From: Pseudonocardia sp. T1-2H
GTDB taxonomy: Bacteria > Actinomycetota > Actinomycetes > Mycobacteriales > Pseudonocardiaceae
Assembly (NCBI RefSeq): GCF_038039215.1
Contig: NZ_JBBPCL010000001.1
Location: forward strand, 5,022,001-5,086,000
DNA length: 64,000 nucleotides
Reading direction: 5' to 3'
The position numbers were made by a program, and so were the translations under genes. Below the pieces are notes generated by a model. That model worked only from the letters and a program-made list of their open reading frames with translations, was not told where the DNA came from and did no database searches. Every line of letters begins with the position of its first letter. The stretch's first letter is position 1. This document shows, in pieces, positions 9,704 through 18,170 of this stretch.

Positions 9704-9782
9704 CTAGCAGCGCCGGGCGGGGAGTGGCCAGCGCCCGCCGCGAGCGCCGCCGCGGCCCCCGCGTGACCGCGCAGCGGCTGGT

Positions 9783-10360
9783 TCAGCCCTCGCGCAGCAG
9801 CGCGGTGTCGGAGACTGCGGCCATCGCGGTCGCCGCCGCTTCAGCATCGCCGGCCCGGATCGCGTCGGCCACCTTGCGGTGCGCCAGCAGCGATTCCTCG
9901 GGCCGACCGGGCTGTGCCAGCGACTCGATGCGGCTCTCCCGGATCAGCTCGGCGATCTCGGTCATCAGGCCGGCGAGCAGCCCGGAGTGCGCCGCCGCGG
10001 TGACAGCGGCGTGGAAGTGCTCGTCTCCCCCACCCCCCGCTCGCCCTGGGCGATCTCGCGGGCCATCAGCGCCAGGGCATCGTCGATGGCCTCGAGATCC
10101 TCGAGCGTGCACCGCCGGGCGGCGAGCGCGGCGAGCTTCACCTCGAGGGCCTCCCGTGCCTCGATGACCTCCCGCAGCCGGTTGCGGCGAGCGCGCAGCG
10201 CGGCCAGGATCTGCCGCTCCGCCGGGACGTCGAGGATCACCGGCCGTCGCCGTGCCGCACGTCGATGACGCCCTGCACCTCGAGTGCGACCAGCGCCTGG
10301 CTCACCGATGCCCGGCTGACGCCCAGCTGGGTGGCGAGCTCGCGCTCGGCCGGGAGGTCG
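9783..10360 (-). pseudogene. GntR-family regulator, truncated and frameshifted
   Basis: Three pieces in different frames reconstruct a FadR-type GntR regulator. The wHTH (LPAERELATQLGVSRASVSQ, then ALVALEVQGVIDVRHGDG) ends at 10237-10240. The next frame has the start of the FCD domain (AERQILAALRARRNRLREVIE). The last frame, from about 10035 to 9783, has the rest (FHAAVTAAAHSGLLAGLMTEI, ending TALLREG). One shift lies near 10240 and the other in a G-rich run near 10025-10035. The first 20-30 residues are missing because the gene is joined head to head with an AraC fragment near 10360. Confidence 0.75.
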
Positions 10361-10849
10361 TCGTCGTCACGGTGCCGCTGGCGGCGCTCGGGTCGCACAC
10401 CAACACCCTCGCGGGGCGGACCGCGATCGCGGTCGGGACGGACCGCGGCCCCCGCGACGTCGTCGGGACGCTCCTCGACGCCCTCGCCGCGAAGGTCGAC
10501 GACTGCACCCCGGGTGACGCGAGCAGCAGCAAGGAGTACCTCGCGGACGCGATCGTCTCGCTGGTCATCGCCGAGCTGGTCGACATCGTCCCGCAGGGCG
10601 CAGGCGACGACCTCGCCGACCGCGTGCTCGCTCACTGCCTGGCGCACCTGCCCGATCCGGGGCTCAAGGTCGAGTCGGTCGGGCGGGCGCTCGGGGTGGC
10701 ACCTGAGCCGCGCCCTGAAGGCCGAGTTCGGCATGACCGCGAGCGAGATCCGCCGGTCGGGCCGCTGGGAACGTGGCGGGCCTCGCCCGCTGCCGGAGCG
10801 GCCGCGCCTCGTCGGGACCGAGCCACTGCGCCGTCCGGCCACGGGCTGA
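10360..10849 (+). pseudogene. AraC-family regulator, truncated remnant
   Basis: One frame reads LGSHTNTLAGRTAIAVGTD through DRVLAHCLAHLPDPGLKVES, the middle of an AraC_binding_2-type regulator up to the first helix of the HTH. A second frame supplies WHLSRALKAEFGMTASEIRR, part of the AraC HTH. The N-terminus, a segment inside the HTH and the second HTH half are missing. The 5' edge is fused to the truncated 5' end of a GntR gene running the other way, which suggests an old inversion or deletion joining two regulators. Confidence 0.65.
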
Positions 10850-10922
10850 CCGGACGTCACCGGCAGACCCCGGTCGACACGACCGTCCATCACTGTCCAC
10901 TGTGTACCGACAAGGAGTTCCC

Positions 10923-11095
10923 ATGACCACGAGCGCGCAGAAGGTCGCGATCGTCACCGGTGCGTCGCGCGGCATCGGAGCCGGCGTCGTCGAGGGCTAT
11001 CGCAAGCAGGTGGCGGCCGTCGTCAACGCCATCCACCATTCCGCCGGCGTGACGAAATCCAGATCGAGCTGTTCTACCGCGAGAACCACCCGTAG
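10923..11095 (+). pseudogene. Short-chain dehydrogenase remnant
   Basis: It starts normally with ATG at 10923 after GGAG (10914-10917) and reads MTTSAQKVAIVTGASRGIGA, the TGxxxGxG cofactor motif of SDR enzymes. After about 28 residues the similarity stops. The rest (VAAVVNAIHHSAGVT, then in another frame IQIELFYRENHP and a stop) does not look like an SDR. It is the first 90 bp of an SDR gene fused to the tail of an unrecognised gene. Confidence 0.6.
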
Positions 11096-11142
11096 CACCG
11101 CCCGACGCGATCCGCTCGGTGGTCCGACAGACAGGAACCAGC

Positions 11143-12183
11143 ATGTTCGGTGACGCATCCATCCCCACCCAGCTGACCCGCGAGTACGGGCTGCGCCACC
11201 CGTTCGTCAGCGCGGGCATGGGGTTCGTTGCCTACGAGCGGCTGGCGGCCGCGGTGGCCGAGGCTGGCGGGCTGGGGATGCTGGGCGCCACGCCGGATCC
11301 GCCGGAGAGCCTGGAGGTGATGGTGGGCCGGCTGCGCGCGGTGACCACTGGCGCATGGGGGGTGGACCTGATCCACGCGCAGACCGGGTTGGGCCCGGCC
11401 TGCCACGACGGGCACATCGAGGCCTGTGCGCGGCTGCGCGTGCCGTTGGTGGTCTTCCACCACGACCTGCCGTCCGCGGAGTGGGTGCGGCGGCTCGTCG
11501 CGGCCGGCGCCCGGGTGTGGATGCAGGTGTCCTCGGTGGAGCTGGCGGTCGGTGCGCTGCAGCTGGGGGTACACGGGCTGGTCGCGCAGGGCAGTGAGGC
11601 GGGTGGCCACGCCCGGGGCACGGTCCCGCTGCTCGCGCTGCTCGACCAGGTCCGGCGCCGGGCGGGGGACGTGCTGCTGCTGGCCGCCGGCGGCATCAGC
11701 GACGGTGCCGCGGTGGCGGCCGCGCTGCGGGCCGGCGCCGACGGGGTGTGGGTGGGCACCCGGATGGTGGCGGCCGAGGAGGCCTACGCCCACCGGGAGT
11801 ACCAGGCCCGGCTGGTCGCCTCCCCCGGCGCCACGGTGCGCACCACCAAGTTCGGCCCGGAGTGGCCCGACCAGCCGTACCGGCTGCTGGCGACGGCCTT
11901 CGCGCAGGGCCAGCCGGCGCCGCCAACAGAGCAGGGCGCCGAGGCGCCGATCGGGCACACCCGGCTGTTCCCGCACTCCGCGAACGTGCCCTACGGCATG
12001 CCGCCGTACTGCGCGCTGCCGCCCACCCCCGACACCGCCGGCAACTGGGACCTGATGGCCTACCCCGCCGGGCAGGGCGTCGGCGCGGTACGCGCGGTGG
12101 CGCCGGCCGCCGACATCATCGCCGAGATGATGGCCGAGGCGGCGGCGGAGCTGGCCAGGCCGCTCACCCAGCCGGGCCGGTGA
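11143..12183 (+). CDS. Nitronate monooxygenase (2-nitropropane dioxygenase-like)
   Basis: 346 aa, an FMN-dependent TIM-barrel of the NPD family that oxidises alkyl nitronates or related carbanions. Seen: N-terminal PFVSAGMGFVAYERLAAAVAE with the Gly-rich FMN loop, QGSEAGGHA (the catalytic His motif of class I nitronate monooxygenases), and LLAAGGISDGAAVAAALRAGADGV with WVGTRMVA for phosphate binding. The ATG at 11143 gives the typical N-terminus; a GTG at 11119 lies upstream. Its 3' end overlaps an oppositely oriented AtuA-like remnant by 20 bp. It has no obvious operon partner. Confidence 0.88.
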   Translation: MFGDASIPTQLTREYGLRHPFVSAGMGFVAYERLAAAVAEAGGLGMLGATPDPPESLEVMVGRLRAVTTGAWGVDLIHAQTGLGPACHDGHIEACARLRVPLVVFHHDLPSAEWVRRLVAAGARVWMQVSSVELAVGALQLGVHGLVAQGSEAGGHARGTVPLLALLDQVRRRAGDVLLLAAGGISDGAAVAAALRAGADGVWVGTRMVAAEEAYAHREYQARLVASPGATVRTTKFGPEWPDQPYRLLATAFAQGQPAPPTEQGAEAPIGHTRLFPHSANVPYGMPPYCALPPTPDTAGNWDLMAYPAGQGVGAVRAVAPAADIIAEMMAEAAAELARPLTQPGR

Positions 12184-12418
12184 GGGGCGCCGGGGACTCG
12201 ACGGGCGCGATCGGCAGGGCGGGCAGCCGCGAGGCGAGCGTCTTGCCGTGGCTGTCCAGGGCGAGGGAGGCGGTGATCCCGCCGTCCACCACCTGCTGGC
12301 AGACGAAGTGCAGCGCTGCCAGGATGGGCAGCTCGTAGCGCACCACCTGGCCCGCCACGAACCCGGCCAGATGCGCGCGCACCCGCGCCGCAGTGACCTC
12401 CCGTGGGCCGCGGACCGC
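12164..12418 (-). pseudogene. AtuA-like small domain, C-terminal remnant
   Basis: The minus strand reads VTAARVRAHLAGFVAGQVVR, then YELPILAALHFVCQQVVDGG and LDSHGKTLASRL. This is the end of the AtuA-associated ferredoxin-fold domain (consensus about YELPNLGALNFVL.GALGGG..RSLRLD.QGKT), found in acyclic terpene and leucine-type utilisation proteins. The Gly-rich N-terminal half (about SGDKGD) is missing. It is probably a leftover of a catabolic acyl-CoA gene set. Confidence 0.6.
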
Positions 12419-12787
12419 GCGTGTTCCCTACGGGTCTTGCGCCGTGTTGGCCAGCGACGTCGTGTCCCTCTGTCCTCCTCGCGAGGTGCCGGTGTGTCGT
12501 GAGAAGGACAGGACAGGCGCCCGCCCCGTGACATGGGGGTTGTCACTGCCTTTCCTGCGGATCCGCCGTCACAGATCCGCGGGCCGTCCTGTCCTCGCCG
12601 CCGACGCCGCCCCGCCACAGCGTGGCGGCAGGACCGCGTTCTGCATTCGACCCGTTGCGGCCGCGCGGCCCTTCACCCGCCGCGGGTGATGAGCCGAAGC
12701 ACCGGTCGGTAAACCGTGGTCGGGTGATCGACCTGTCGGTCGCGACGCGGTGGGGATGCCCGGGCCGTTCGGATGAAGGGATACGTC
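12419..12787. other. Intergenic region upstream of the NAD(P)-binding protein gene
   Basis: No recognisable gene or remnant. It contains the promoter region of the gene at 12788; a TGTCACT at 12541-12547 with a CGTCA about 19 bases on resembles, but does not match in spacing, an ECF41 promoter. Confidence 0.3.
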
Positions 12788-13531
12788 GTGAAGGTCGTTG
12801 TGATCGGTGGGACAGGGCTGATCGGGTCGAAGCTGGTGGCCAAACTGGGCGAGCACGGCCACGAGGCGGTGCCCGCTGCCCCGAACACCGGGGTGAACAC
12901 GCTGACCGGTGAGGGGCTCGCGGAAGCTCTCGAGGGCGCGGCGGTCGTGGTGGACGTGGCGAACTCCCCGTCGTTCGCCGACGACGCGGTGCTGGAGTTC
13001 TTCCGGACCTCCACCACCAACCTGCTCAGGTACTCCGCGAAGGCCGGGGTCGGGCACTACGTGGCGCTGTCGGTGGTCGGGACGGACGGGCTGTCGGAGT
13101 CGGGCTACTTCCGCGCGAAGATCGCCCAGGAGCAGCTGATCCGCGAGTCGGGCCGCCCGTACTCGATCGTGCACGCCACCCAGTTCTTCGAGTTCGTCAA
13201 GTCCATCGCGGACCTCAGCACGGTCGATGGCAAGGTCCACCTCCCGCCGGTTCTGATCCAGCCGATGGCGGCCGACGACGTGGCCGCCGCGGTCGGCCGC
13301 GTCGCGGTGGGAGAGCCGCTGAACGGGATCCGTGAGGTCGGTGGCCCGGAGCAGTTCCGGCTCGACGAGCTGGTGCGCAAGGGCCTCGCGGCGAAGGGCG
13401 ACCCGCGCGAGGTGGTCGCCGACGAACAGGCCCGCTACTCCGGGGCGCGGCTCAGCGAGCGAACGCTGGTCCCGGGTCCGGACGCCCAGCTCGGGGGGAT
13501 CACCTTCGACATGTGGCTCGCCCCGCAGTGA
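12788..13531 (+). CDS. NAD(P)-binding SDR/NmrA-like oxidoreductase
   Basis: About 247 aa, an atypical SDR with the Rossmann motif VVVIGGTGLIGSKLV at the N-terminus. A later block, YFRAKIAQEQLIRESG, matches the Lys-containing helix of NmrA/YbjT-like proteins. The GTG at 12788 is chosen because GAAGGG sits just before it; an ATG at 12773 in the same frame is possible. Proteins of this type are frequent ECF41 targets, and an ECF41 gene lies 11 kb away, but no convincing ECF41 promoter is seen. Substrate unknown; possibly a quinone or flavin-cofactor reductase. Confidence 0.8.
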   Translation: MKVVVIGGTGLIGSKLVAKLGEHGHEAVPAAPNTGVNTLTGEGLAEALEGAAVVVDVANSPSFADDAVLEFFRTSTTNLLRYSAKAGVGHYVALSVVGTDGLSESGYFRAKIAQEQLIRESGRPYSIVHATQFFEFVKSIADLSTVDGKVHLPPVLIQPMAADDVAAAVGRVAVGEPLNGIREVGGPEQFRLDELVRKGLAAKGDPREVVADEQARYSGARLSERTLVPGPDAQLGGITFDMWLAPQ

Positions 13532-13613
13532 GCGCAGGCCGATAGGACGCCGGGTACCGGCCGCCCGCAGCCGCGGTCGCCCGGTACCGCCCCGGCGCCG
13601 GCCGCACCCCTGA

Positions 13614-13826
13614 ATGCTGGTGACGGGCACGTGTACCGATCCCATATGCACCGCGCGCGGCGGGCGTGTCACCCTGGCCTCGCCCGTAGTCGGCATCAGC
13701 CGGCGAGTACCGGCCGAGAACCTCCGCGACCCCGACAGCGTCGATCAGCGCCGCGCGGCCGTCGGCCTCGACCCGATGGCCAAGTACCTGGCGCTGATGC
13801 GCGAGCCACCACCGGAACAGCCGTAG
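13614..13826 (+). CDS. Short hypothetical reading frame
   Basis: 70 codons with plausible actinobacterial codon bias, containing RRVPAENLRDPDSVDQRRAA. I do not recognise it and it lacks a clear ribosome site. It may be the tail of a lost gene cut off by the IS insertion 110 bp downstream. Otherwise nothing is seen between 13532 and 13937. Confidence 0.2.
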   Translation: MLVTGTCTDPICTARGGRVTLASPVVGISRRVPAENLRDPDSVDQRRAAVGLDPMAKYLALMREPPPEQP

Positions 13827-13937
13827 GCCGGGCCGATTCGGCGAGGCTGGCGTCCTCATGGCCATTGCACCGGCTGTCCTGATCAACCCTGGCTCGCCTC
13901 CGGGTAGTCGGCCCGCGTCAAAGGCCGAGGCCATTTA

Positions 13938-14874
13938 GGGCGTGTCCTGTAAGGGATCTGAGCTGGTCTGATTGATCATGGCCGGGTGGTCGGTCGTGGC
14001 GAGCTGACAGACAGGGCGTGGGCACGGATTGAGCCGCTGCTGCCCGCGGTGGCCGGGAACGGCCGCCGCTGGCGCGACCACCGCCAGGTGATCAACGCGA
14101 TCCTGTGGAAGCTGCGTACCGGTGCGCCCTGGAGGGACCTTCCCGAGCGCTACGGACCCTGGAAGACCGCCCATGAACGCCTGCGGCGCTGGACCGCGGA
14201 CGGAACCTGGGACCGGATCCTCGACGAAGCCGTGATCAAGGACGACTCCGTCGGTGCCGTCGAGTGGACCATCAGCGTCGACTCCACCCACGTCCGAGCC
14301 CACCAGCATGCCGCCGGGGCCCGGAAAAGGGGGCTGCACCAGCGCCTGGATCGAAGACCTCGCCGTCGACGGCGAAGCCCTCGGCCGATCCCGCGGCGGG
14401 CTGACCAGCAAGATTCACCTTGCCGTCGACGGCCGCGGCCTGCCAATGTCGGTTCTACTCACCCCTGGCCAGGCCGGGGACAACCCGCAACTGCTGCCGC
14501 TGCTCGATGAGATCTCGGTCCGTCGCGATGGACCCGGCCGCCCGCGCAAGCGACCGGACCGGGTCGTGGCAGACAAGGCCTACTCCCACCCCTCCACGAG
14601 AGCGGCCATGCGTCGGCGCGGGATCGGGTTCACCAGCCCCGAACGCGACGACCAGATCGCCCGCCGCCACGCCAAAGGCTCCCGCGGCGGGCGCCCACCC
14701 GCCTTCGACCCGGCCGTCTACGCCGGCCGCAACGTCGTCGAACGCTGCTTCAACCGGCTCAAACAGTTCCGCGACCTGGCCACCCGCTACGCCAAGCGGG
14801 CCGCCTACTTCCGAGCCGAGATCACCATCGCCGCGACGATCCTCTGGCTCCGCCAGGACTTACAGGACACGCCC
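13938..14874 (+). mobile_element. IS5/IS427-group insertion sequence with perfect ends
   Basis: 937 bp bounded by perfect 16-bp inverted repeats, GGGCGTGTCCTGTAAG (13938-13953) and its complement ending at 14874. A TA dinucleotide flanks each side (13936-13937 and 14875-14876), the expected target duplication. It carries one transposase gene in two frames. Confidence 0.9.
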
Positions 14875-14877
14875 TAG
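13986..14877 (+). CDS. IS5/IS427-group transposase in two overlapping frames
   Basis: The first frame has the N-terminal domain (LTDRAWARIEPLLPAVAGNG) and the first catalytic Asp (WTISVDSTHVRAHQHAAGAR). The second frame carries the rest (GRSRGGLTSKIHLAVDG, Asp in RVVADKAYSHPST, Glu in RNVVERCFNRLKQFRDLATR). The switch must occur at AAAAGGGGG (14325-14333). Continuing needs a +1 (or -2) step, not the -1 common in this group, so it may be recoding or a one-base error. The stop codon TAG (14875-14877) is built from the flanking TA target copy plus one host base. Confidence 0.82.
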
Positions 14878-14891
14878 CCGACCTGCCCCGT

Positions 14892-16130
14892 TCAACGGGT
14901 ACGGCCCTCGGCGATGTTGGCACCGTGGAAGCTGTCCCGGCCTCGGGGTGGTCCCCCGTGCCAGTCCAGACAGACGACCGTCGCGTCATCGCGCAGGTCC
15001 CCACCCGTCGCCCGCATCACCGCCTGGCCGAGGGTGTGGACGACCTCGCGGGGATGCAGATTGCCACTGTGCGCGAGCGCCTCGGGGACGTCGAGATGTG
15101 CCGCGTTGCGTTCCAACATGCCGTCGGTGACGAACACGACCCGGTCGCCGGGCTCGAGCAGGAAGCGCTGCAACCGGAACGACCTGCCCGGATAGAGACC
15201 GAACGGGATGTCGATGTCGAGTTCGATCTCGTCGACCTGGTTCTCGCGCAGGCGCAAGGGAAACGGATGACCGGCATTGACGATGGTCGTGCGACCGGTG
15301 CTCAGGTCGACACACATGACTTGCCCGGTGACGAACTGCCCCGGCGAGGAGTGAGCGGCGAGCGCGTCGTTCGCGTTTCGAACCTGCTCGGCGAGACCCA
15401 CGCCGCGCCGGCGTTCGTTGCGCAGGCTGCCGACCAGCAGGGTGGCCAGGAGCGCGGCCTGCACGTCGTGACCGGCGGCGTCGGTGATCGAGACCTGTAG
15501 CGAGTGCTGGTCGAGGGAGTAGTCGAAAGTGTCGCCACCCACGGAGCTGGCAGGTTCCAGCCAGCCGGCAACCGTGAACTGTCCTGCCTCACAGGTGAAT
15601 GCGGCAGGCAACAGTCGCCGTTGGATTTCTGCGGCCAGGGTGAACGGCGTGGAACGTTGACCCCATTCGAACAGGTCTGTGTGACGACGGTTCGCGACCA
15701 CGATATAGGCCAGGGCATGACCGGCCGCCGCGATGTCCGAGACGGTCTGCTCATCGGGAGCGTAGGGCAGGATTAGCTCGATCAACCCGATGGCGTCACC
15801 ACGATCGGTGACGGGTACCACCAGGTGCGCCCCCTGATCCGTCGAGCACACGTCTACCTGCTGGGTCGTCAGCACCCGCTCGTAGACGGTGCCGCGGAGC
15901 TGGACCTGTTCCGCGCCCGGGAACCGTGTGGTCGTCGCGCCGACGACGGCTCTGCCCATACGGAACACCGCGTGCCCGGTGAAGTCGGCGATCAGGAAGC
16001 TGACCTTCCGGGCCCCGACCGCAGCCGCGAGCTCGTCCGCGACCACCTCGACCGCCTGAACCGGCGAGGCGGCCTCCGCCTTTTCCAGCAATGCGCGAAG
16101 GTCGGCCCGCGGGTCCCGGTGGTCTCGCAC
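14892..16130 (-). CDS. PP2C-type serine phosphatase of the RsbU/SpoIIE group
   Basis: 412 aa with a GTG start. An N-terminal GAF-like sensor region (residues about 30-170) is followed by a SpoIIE/PP2C domain (about 175-400). Metal-binding acidic motifs are visible: SVGGDTFDY, ITDAAGHDVQAALLA, VFVTDGMLE and DDATVVCLDWHGG. Such enzymes dephosphorylate anti-anti-sigma (STAS) proteins and trigger partner switching that frees an alternative sigma factor. No STAS or anti-sigma gene is adjacent, so its partners lie elsewhere. The IS at 13938-14874 sits 17 bp after its stop. Confidence 0.85.
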   Translation of the reverse strand: MRDHRDPRADLRALLEKAEAASPVQAVEVVADELAAAVGARKVSFLIADFTGHAVFRMGRAVVGATTTRFPGAEQVQLRGTVYERVLTTQQVDVCSTDQGAHLVVPVTDRGDAIGLIELILPYAPDEQTVSDIAAAGHALAYIVVANRRHTDLFEWGQRSTPFTLAAEIQRRLLPAAFTCEAGQFTVAGWLEPASSVGGDTFDYSLDQHSLQVSITDAAGHDVQAALLATLLVGSLRNERRRGVGLAEQVRNANDALAAHSSPGQFVTGQVMCVDLSTGRTTIVNAGHPFPLRLRENQVDEIELDIDIPFGLYPGRSFRLQRFLLEPGDRVVFVTDGMLERNAAHLDVPEALAHSGNLHPREVVHTLGQAVMRATGGDLRDDATVVCLDWHGGPPRGRDSFHGANIAEGRTR

Positions 16131-16225
16131 CAGCGAACCTTAGAGGGATCTCGTTCCAATTGCCTATCGCGGGGCCGTCGAGAAGTGCTCGGACCGTGAA
16201 CGATCAACCTCACTGCGGAACTGAA

Positions 16226-16477
16226 TCATCGCTCCTGATCGCGGCGCAGTAGGCGCGGTGGCGTCGCATCTGCGTCCGCCACGGCGTGCCTCTGCCTGCG
16301 CACTTCGATGAGCAGCCGGACCAGGCCGCCCCCGACGCCGTCATCGACAAGTGGATCCTCATGCGGCGCCGACGCGGCCATCGCGTCGATCAGGCGGTCG
16401 TCCTCCATCACGGCGTCGAGGCGGACCACTGGTGCGGTCCCGGCGGTCGTCTGCGGGGACTCCGAAGCCGGCTTCAT
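16226..16477 (-). CDS. Small hypothetical protein, last gene of the surface operon
   Basis: 83 aa, not recognised; acidic in the middle (ASAPHEDPLVDDGVGGG) with a basic tail (RLLRRDQER). Its ATG (16475-16477) overlaps the stop of the NlpC/P60 gene in an ATGA, so translation is probably coupled and the frame is likely real. No signal peptide or membrane segment. Confidence 0.45.
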   Translation of the reverse strand: MKPASESPQTTAGTAPVVRLDAVMEDDRLIDAMAASAPHEDPLVDDGVGGGLVRLLIEVRRQRHAVADADATPPRLLRRDQER

Positions 16478-18126
16478 GACAGATGCTGCCCGTCCGAACC
16501 GAGCAGGAGCGCAACGAGCTGGCCGGTCCGGGGATCGCGGAGAAGTACGGGTCGGGCCGGAGATGCCGGACGTCCCAGCACCGGGACGGGTGCTAACGGT
16601 GCCGGCGCCACAACGCTCGAACGCGATGGGGTTGGGATCGGTAGCGGTACCGGCGGCGTCCTCGTCGGGGCTGGCGGTCGCGGCGTCGTCGTCGGCGGAG
16701 AGGTCGGCGGAGAGGTCGGCGCTGGTTGAGTGGTCGGCGGCGTCTCCGTCGGCCGGGAGGTCGTCGGCTGCGGAGTTGCCGGTTGGGGTGTTGTCGGGAG
16801 GGGCACCGACGGTGCTGGTGCCGCCGGCGTCGAGGTGGTCGCCGTGGGCTCTGCTGGGCGCGTGGCCAAGGTCGTTGACGCCGCAGGCGATGGCGGGCGG
16901 GCGATGGCCGCCGGAAGTGCTGTCCTGGTCGGAGCCGGCACGGCCCGGGGTGACACGGCTCGGATCAGTTGATGTACGGGTTCGGGAACGAACGGCAGCA
17001 AGCCGGGCCGGCCGGACGGACGGGTTGCGCCGAGGTAGTCGTCACCGGGCCACCGGTAGCGGGCGGTCTTCACCAGCTCACCGAAAGTCGGCGCGTTGAT
17101 CATCTCGTCGTCGCCGATGTAGAGGCCCACGTGGTGGACCCGGTCGGGCGTTCCGTAGAAGACCAGGTCGCCCGCCTGCAGTGGTGTTCCGGCCGGCAGC
17201 CGTGGCCCGGCCTCGTACTGGGTCTGGGCGGTCCGTGGGGTGAAGACACCGGCAGCGACGTAGGCCGCGTGTGTCAGGCCCGAGCAGTCGAAGCCGGAGT
17301 CGCCGCGGCCCGGCCCGTTCCCACCCCAGACATAGGGCAGCCCGAGCTGCGCGGTGGCGAAGTCGACCGCTGCCGTGGCGGCCGCAGCGCTGGCGGCGCT
17401 CATGTGGTCGAGAGCGGTGGCATCGGGGCCGGTGAGAGAAGGCACCACACCGCCGGCGTAGGCACGGGCCCACGCCAGCACGGCCGCGACATAGGTCGAC
17501 GAGGGGTTGTAGCGGTGAAGTGCGGCAGCCAGCTGCGCCGGATCCGACAGCGTGCCTGCGCCCGCGCAGAGATAGCGGCCGGCGGCCAGGGCGGCGTCGT
17601 TGATGTTGTGCGGATCGCCGCGGCCGTAGGCCCTCCACGTGGCCGGGAGAAACTGCATCGGACCTCGCGCCCGCTCCCATTCCGCGCCGGCCGTGCTGGA
17701 GGGGATCGCCGCCCAGCCGTGTGAACCGTCCAGGCTCGGCCCGAGGATCGGTTCCAGGGTCGTCCCAGCGGAGTCGACGAGCCCACCGTTCGCGTGGTCG
17801 GACTCCATCTTCCCGATCGCGGCCAGCATCCACCACGTGACGGCGCATCCGGGCTCAGCCGCGGCGAGGACAGCCTCGGCGCGCTGGTAGGCGGTCAGGA
17901 TCACATCCGGGATGTTCTGTGAGCGGTGCGCGAAGGGCGGCGCGGCGGACTCCTGCTGGGCGGCGGAGTGGAGCTCGCCGACGTCGGCGACACGGTGGAA
18001 CGCCGCGCTGCTGTGCTGAGAGCCGGCCGTGTCGGCGCTCGACAGCGGTTCGGCGAGCACCGCTACAGCGACCACGACGCAGACCCGTAGAGCGTCACCC
18101 TTACGGGAGGCGGTGGTTCTGGACAT
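16474..18126 (-). CDS. Secreted lytic transglycosylase / NlpC-P60 peptidoglycan hydrolase
   Basis: 550 aa from the ATG at 18126, which starts a signal peptide (MSRTTASRKGDALRVCVVVA). An SLT-like transglycosylase domain follows (Glu in GKMESDH near residue 107; RGPMQFLPATWRAYGRG). Next is an NlpC/P60 endopeptidase with the catalytic Cys in SGFDCSGLTHAAY (near 280) and His in HHVGLYIG (near 331). The last 130 residues are a Pro/Thr-rich low-complexity tail, likely a wall spacer. The resulting enzyme would cut both glycan and peptide bonds of peptidoglycan. It lies 44 bp after the sortase gene and may open the wall for surface-protein anchoring or growth. Confidence 0.9.
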   Translation of the reverse strand: MSRTTASRKGDALRVCVVVAVAVLAEPLSSADTAGSQHSSAAFHRVADVGELHSAAQQESAAPPFAHRSQNIPDVILTAYQRAEAVLAAAEPGCAVTWWMLAAIGKMESDHANGGLVDSAGTTLEPILGPSLDGSHGWAAIPSSTAGAEWERARGPMQFLPATWRAYGRGDPHNINDAALAAGRYLCAGAGTLSDPAQLAAALHRYNPSSTYVAAVLAWARAYAGGVVPSLTGPDATALDHMSAASAAAATAAVDFATAQLGLPYVWGGNGPGRGDSGFDCSGLTHAAYVAAGVFTPRTAQTQYEAGPRLPAGTPLQAGDLVFYGTPDRVHHVGLYIGDDEMINAPTFGELVKTARYRWPGDDYLGATRPSGRPGLLPFVPEPVHQLIRAVSPRAVPAPTRTALPAAIARPPSPAASTTLATRPAEPTATTSTPAAPAPSVPLPTTPQPATPQPTTSRPTETPPTTQPAPTSPPTSPPTTTPRPPAPTRTPPVPLPIPTPSRSSVVAPAPLAPVPVLGRPASPARPVLLRDPRTGQLVALLLGSDGQHLS

Positions 18127-18170
18127 GAGGCACGGCCCTTCGTCGACTTCCGGTGGTGCCGAGAACGGGC

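Larger units (their letters stand above)
8588..9770 (-). pseudogene. C-terminal fragment of a ThDP-dependent enzyme, split by an IS
   Basis: If the IS at 8675-9703 and one CTAG copy are removed, the minus strand reads through as ALATPRPALLDVVTDPDALE followed by IPPRLAAQPDS and a stop at 8588-8590. This matches the C-terminal end of pyruvate-oxidase/oxalyl-CoA-decarboxylase-type ThDP enzymes (consensus about KPALVDVVTDPNALSIPP). Nothing of the upstream domains is present, so the gene was already truncated or was later deleted to the right of the IS. The clean reconstruction also confirms the IS boundaries. Confidence 0.65.

Noticed and set aside
12541..12571. ECF41-type promoter before the NAD(P)-binding gene
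   Set aside because: TGTCACT and CGTCA are present, but the spacing is about 19 rather than 16 and the site is over 200 bp from the start.
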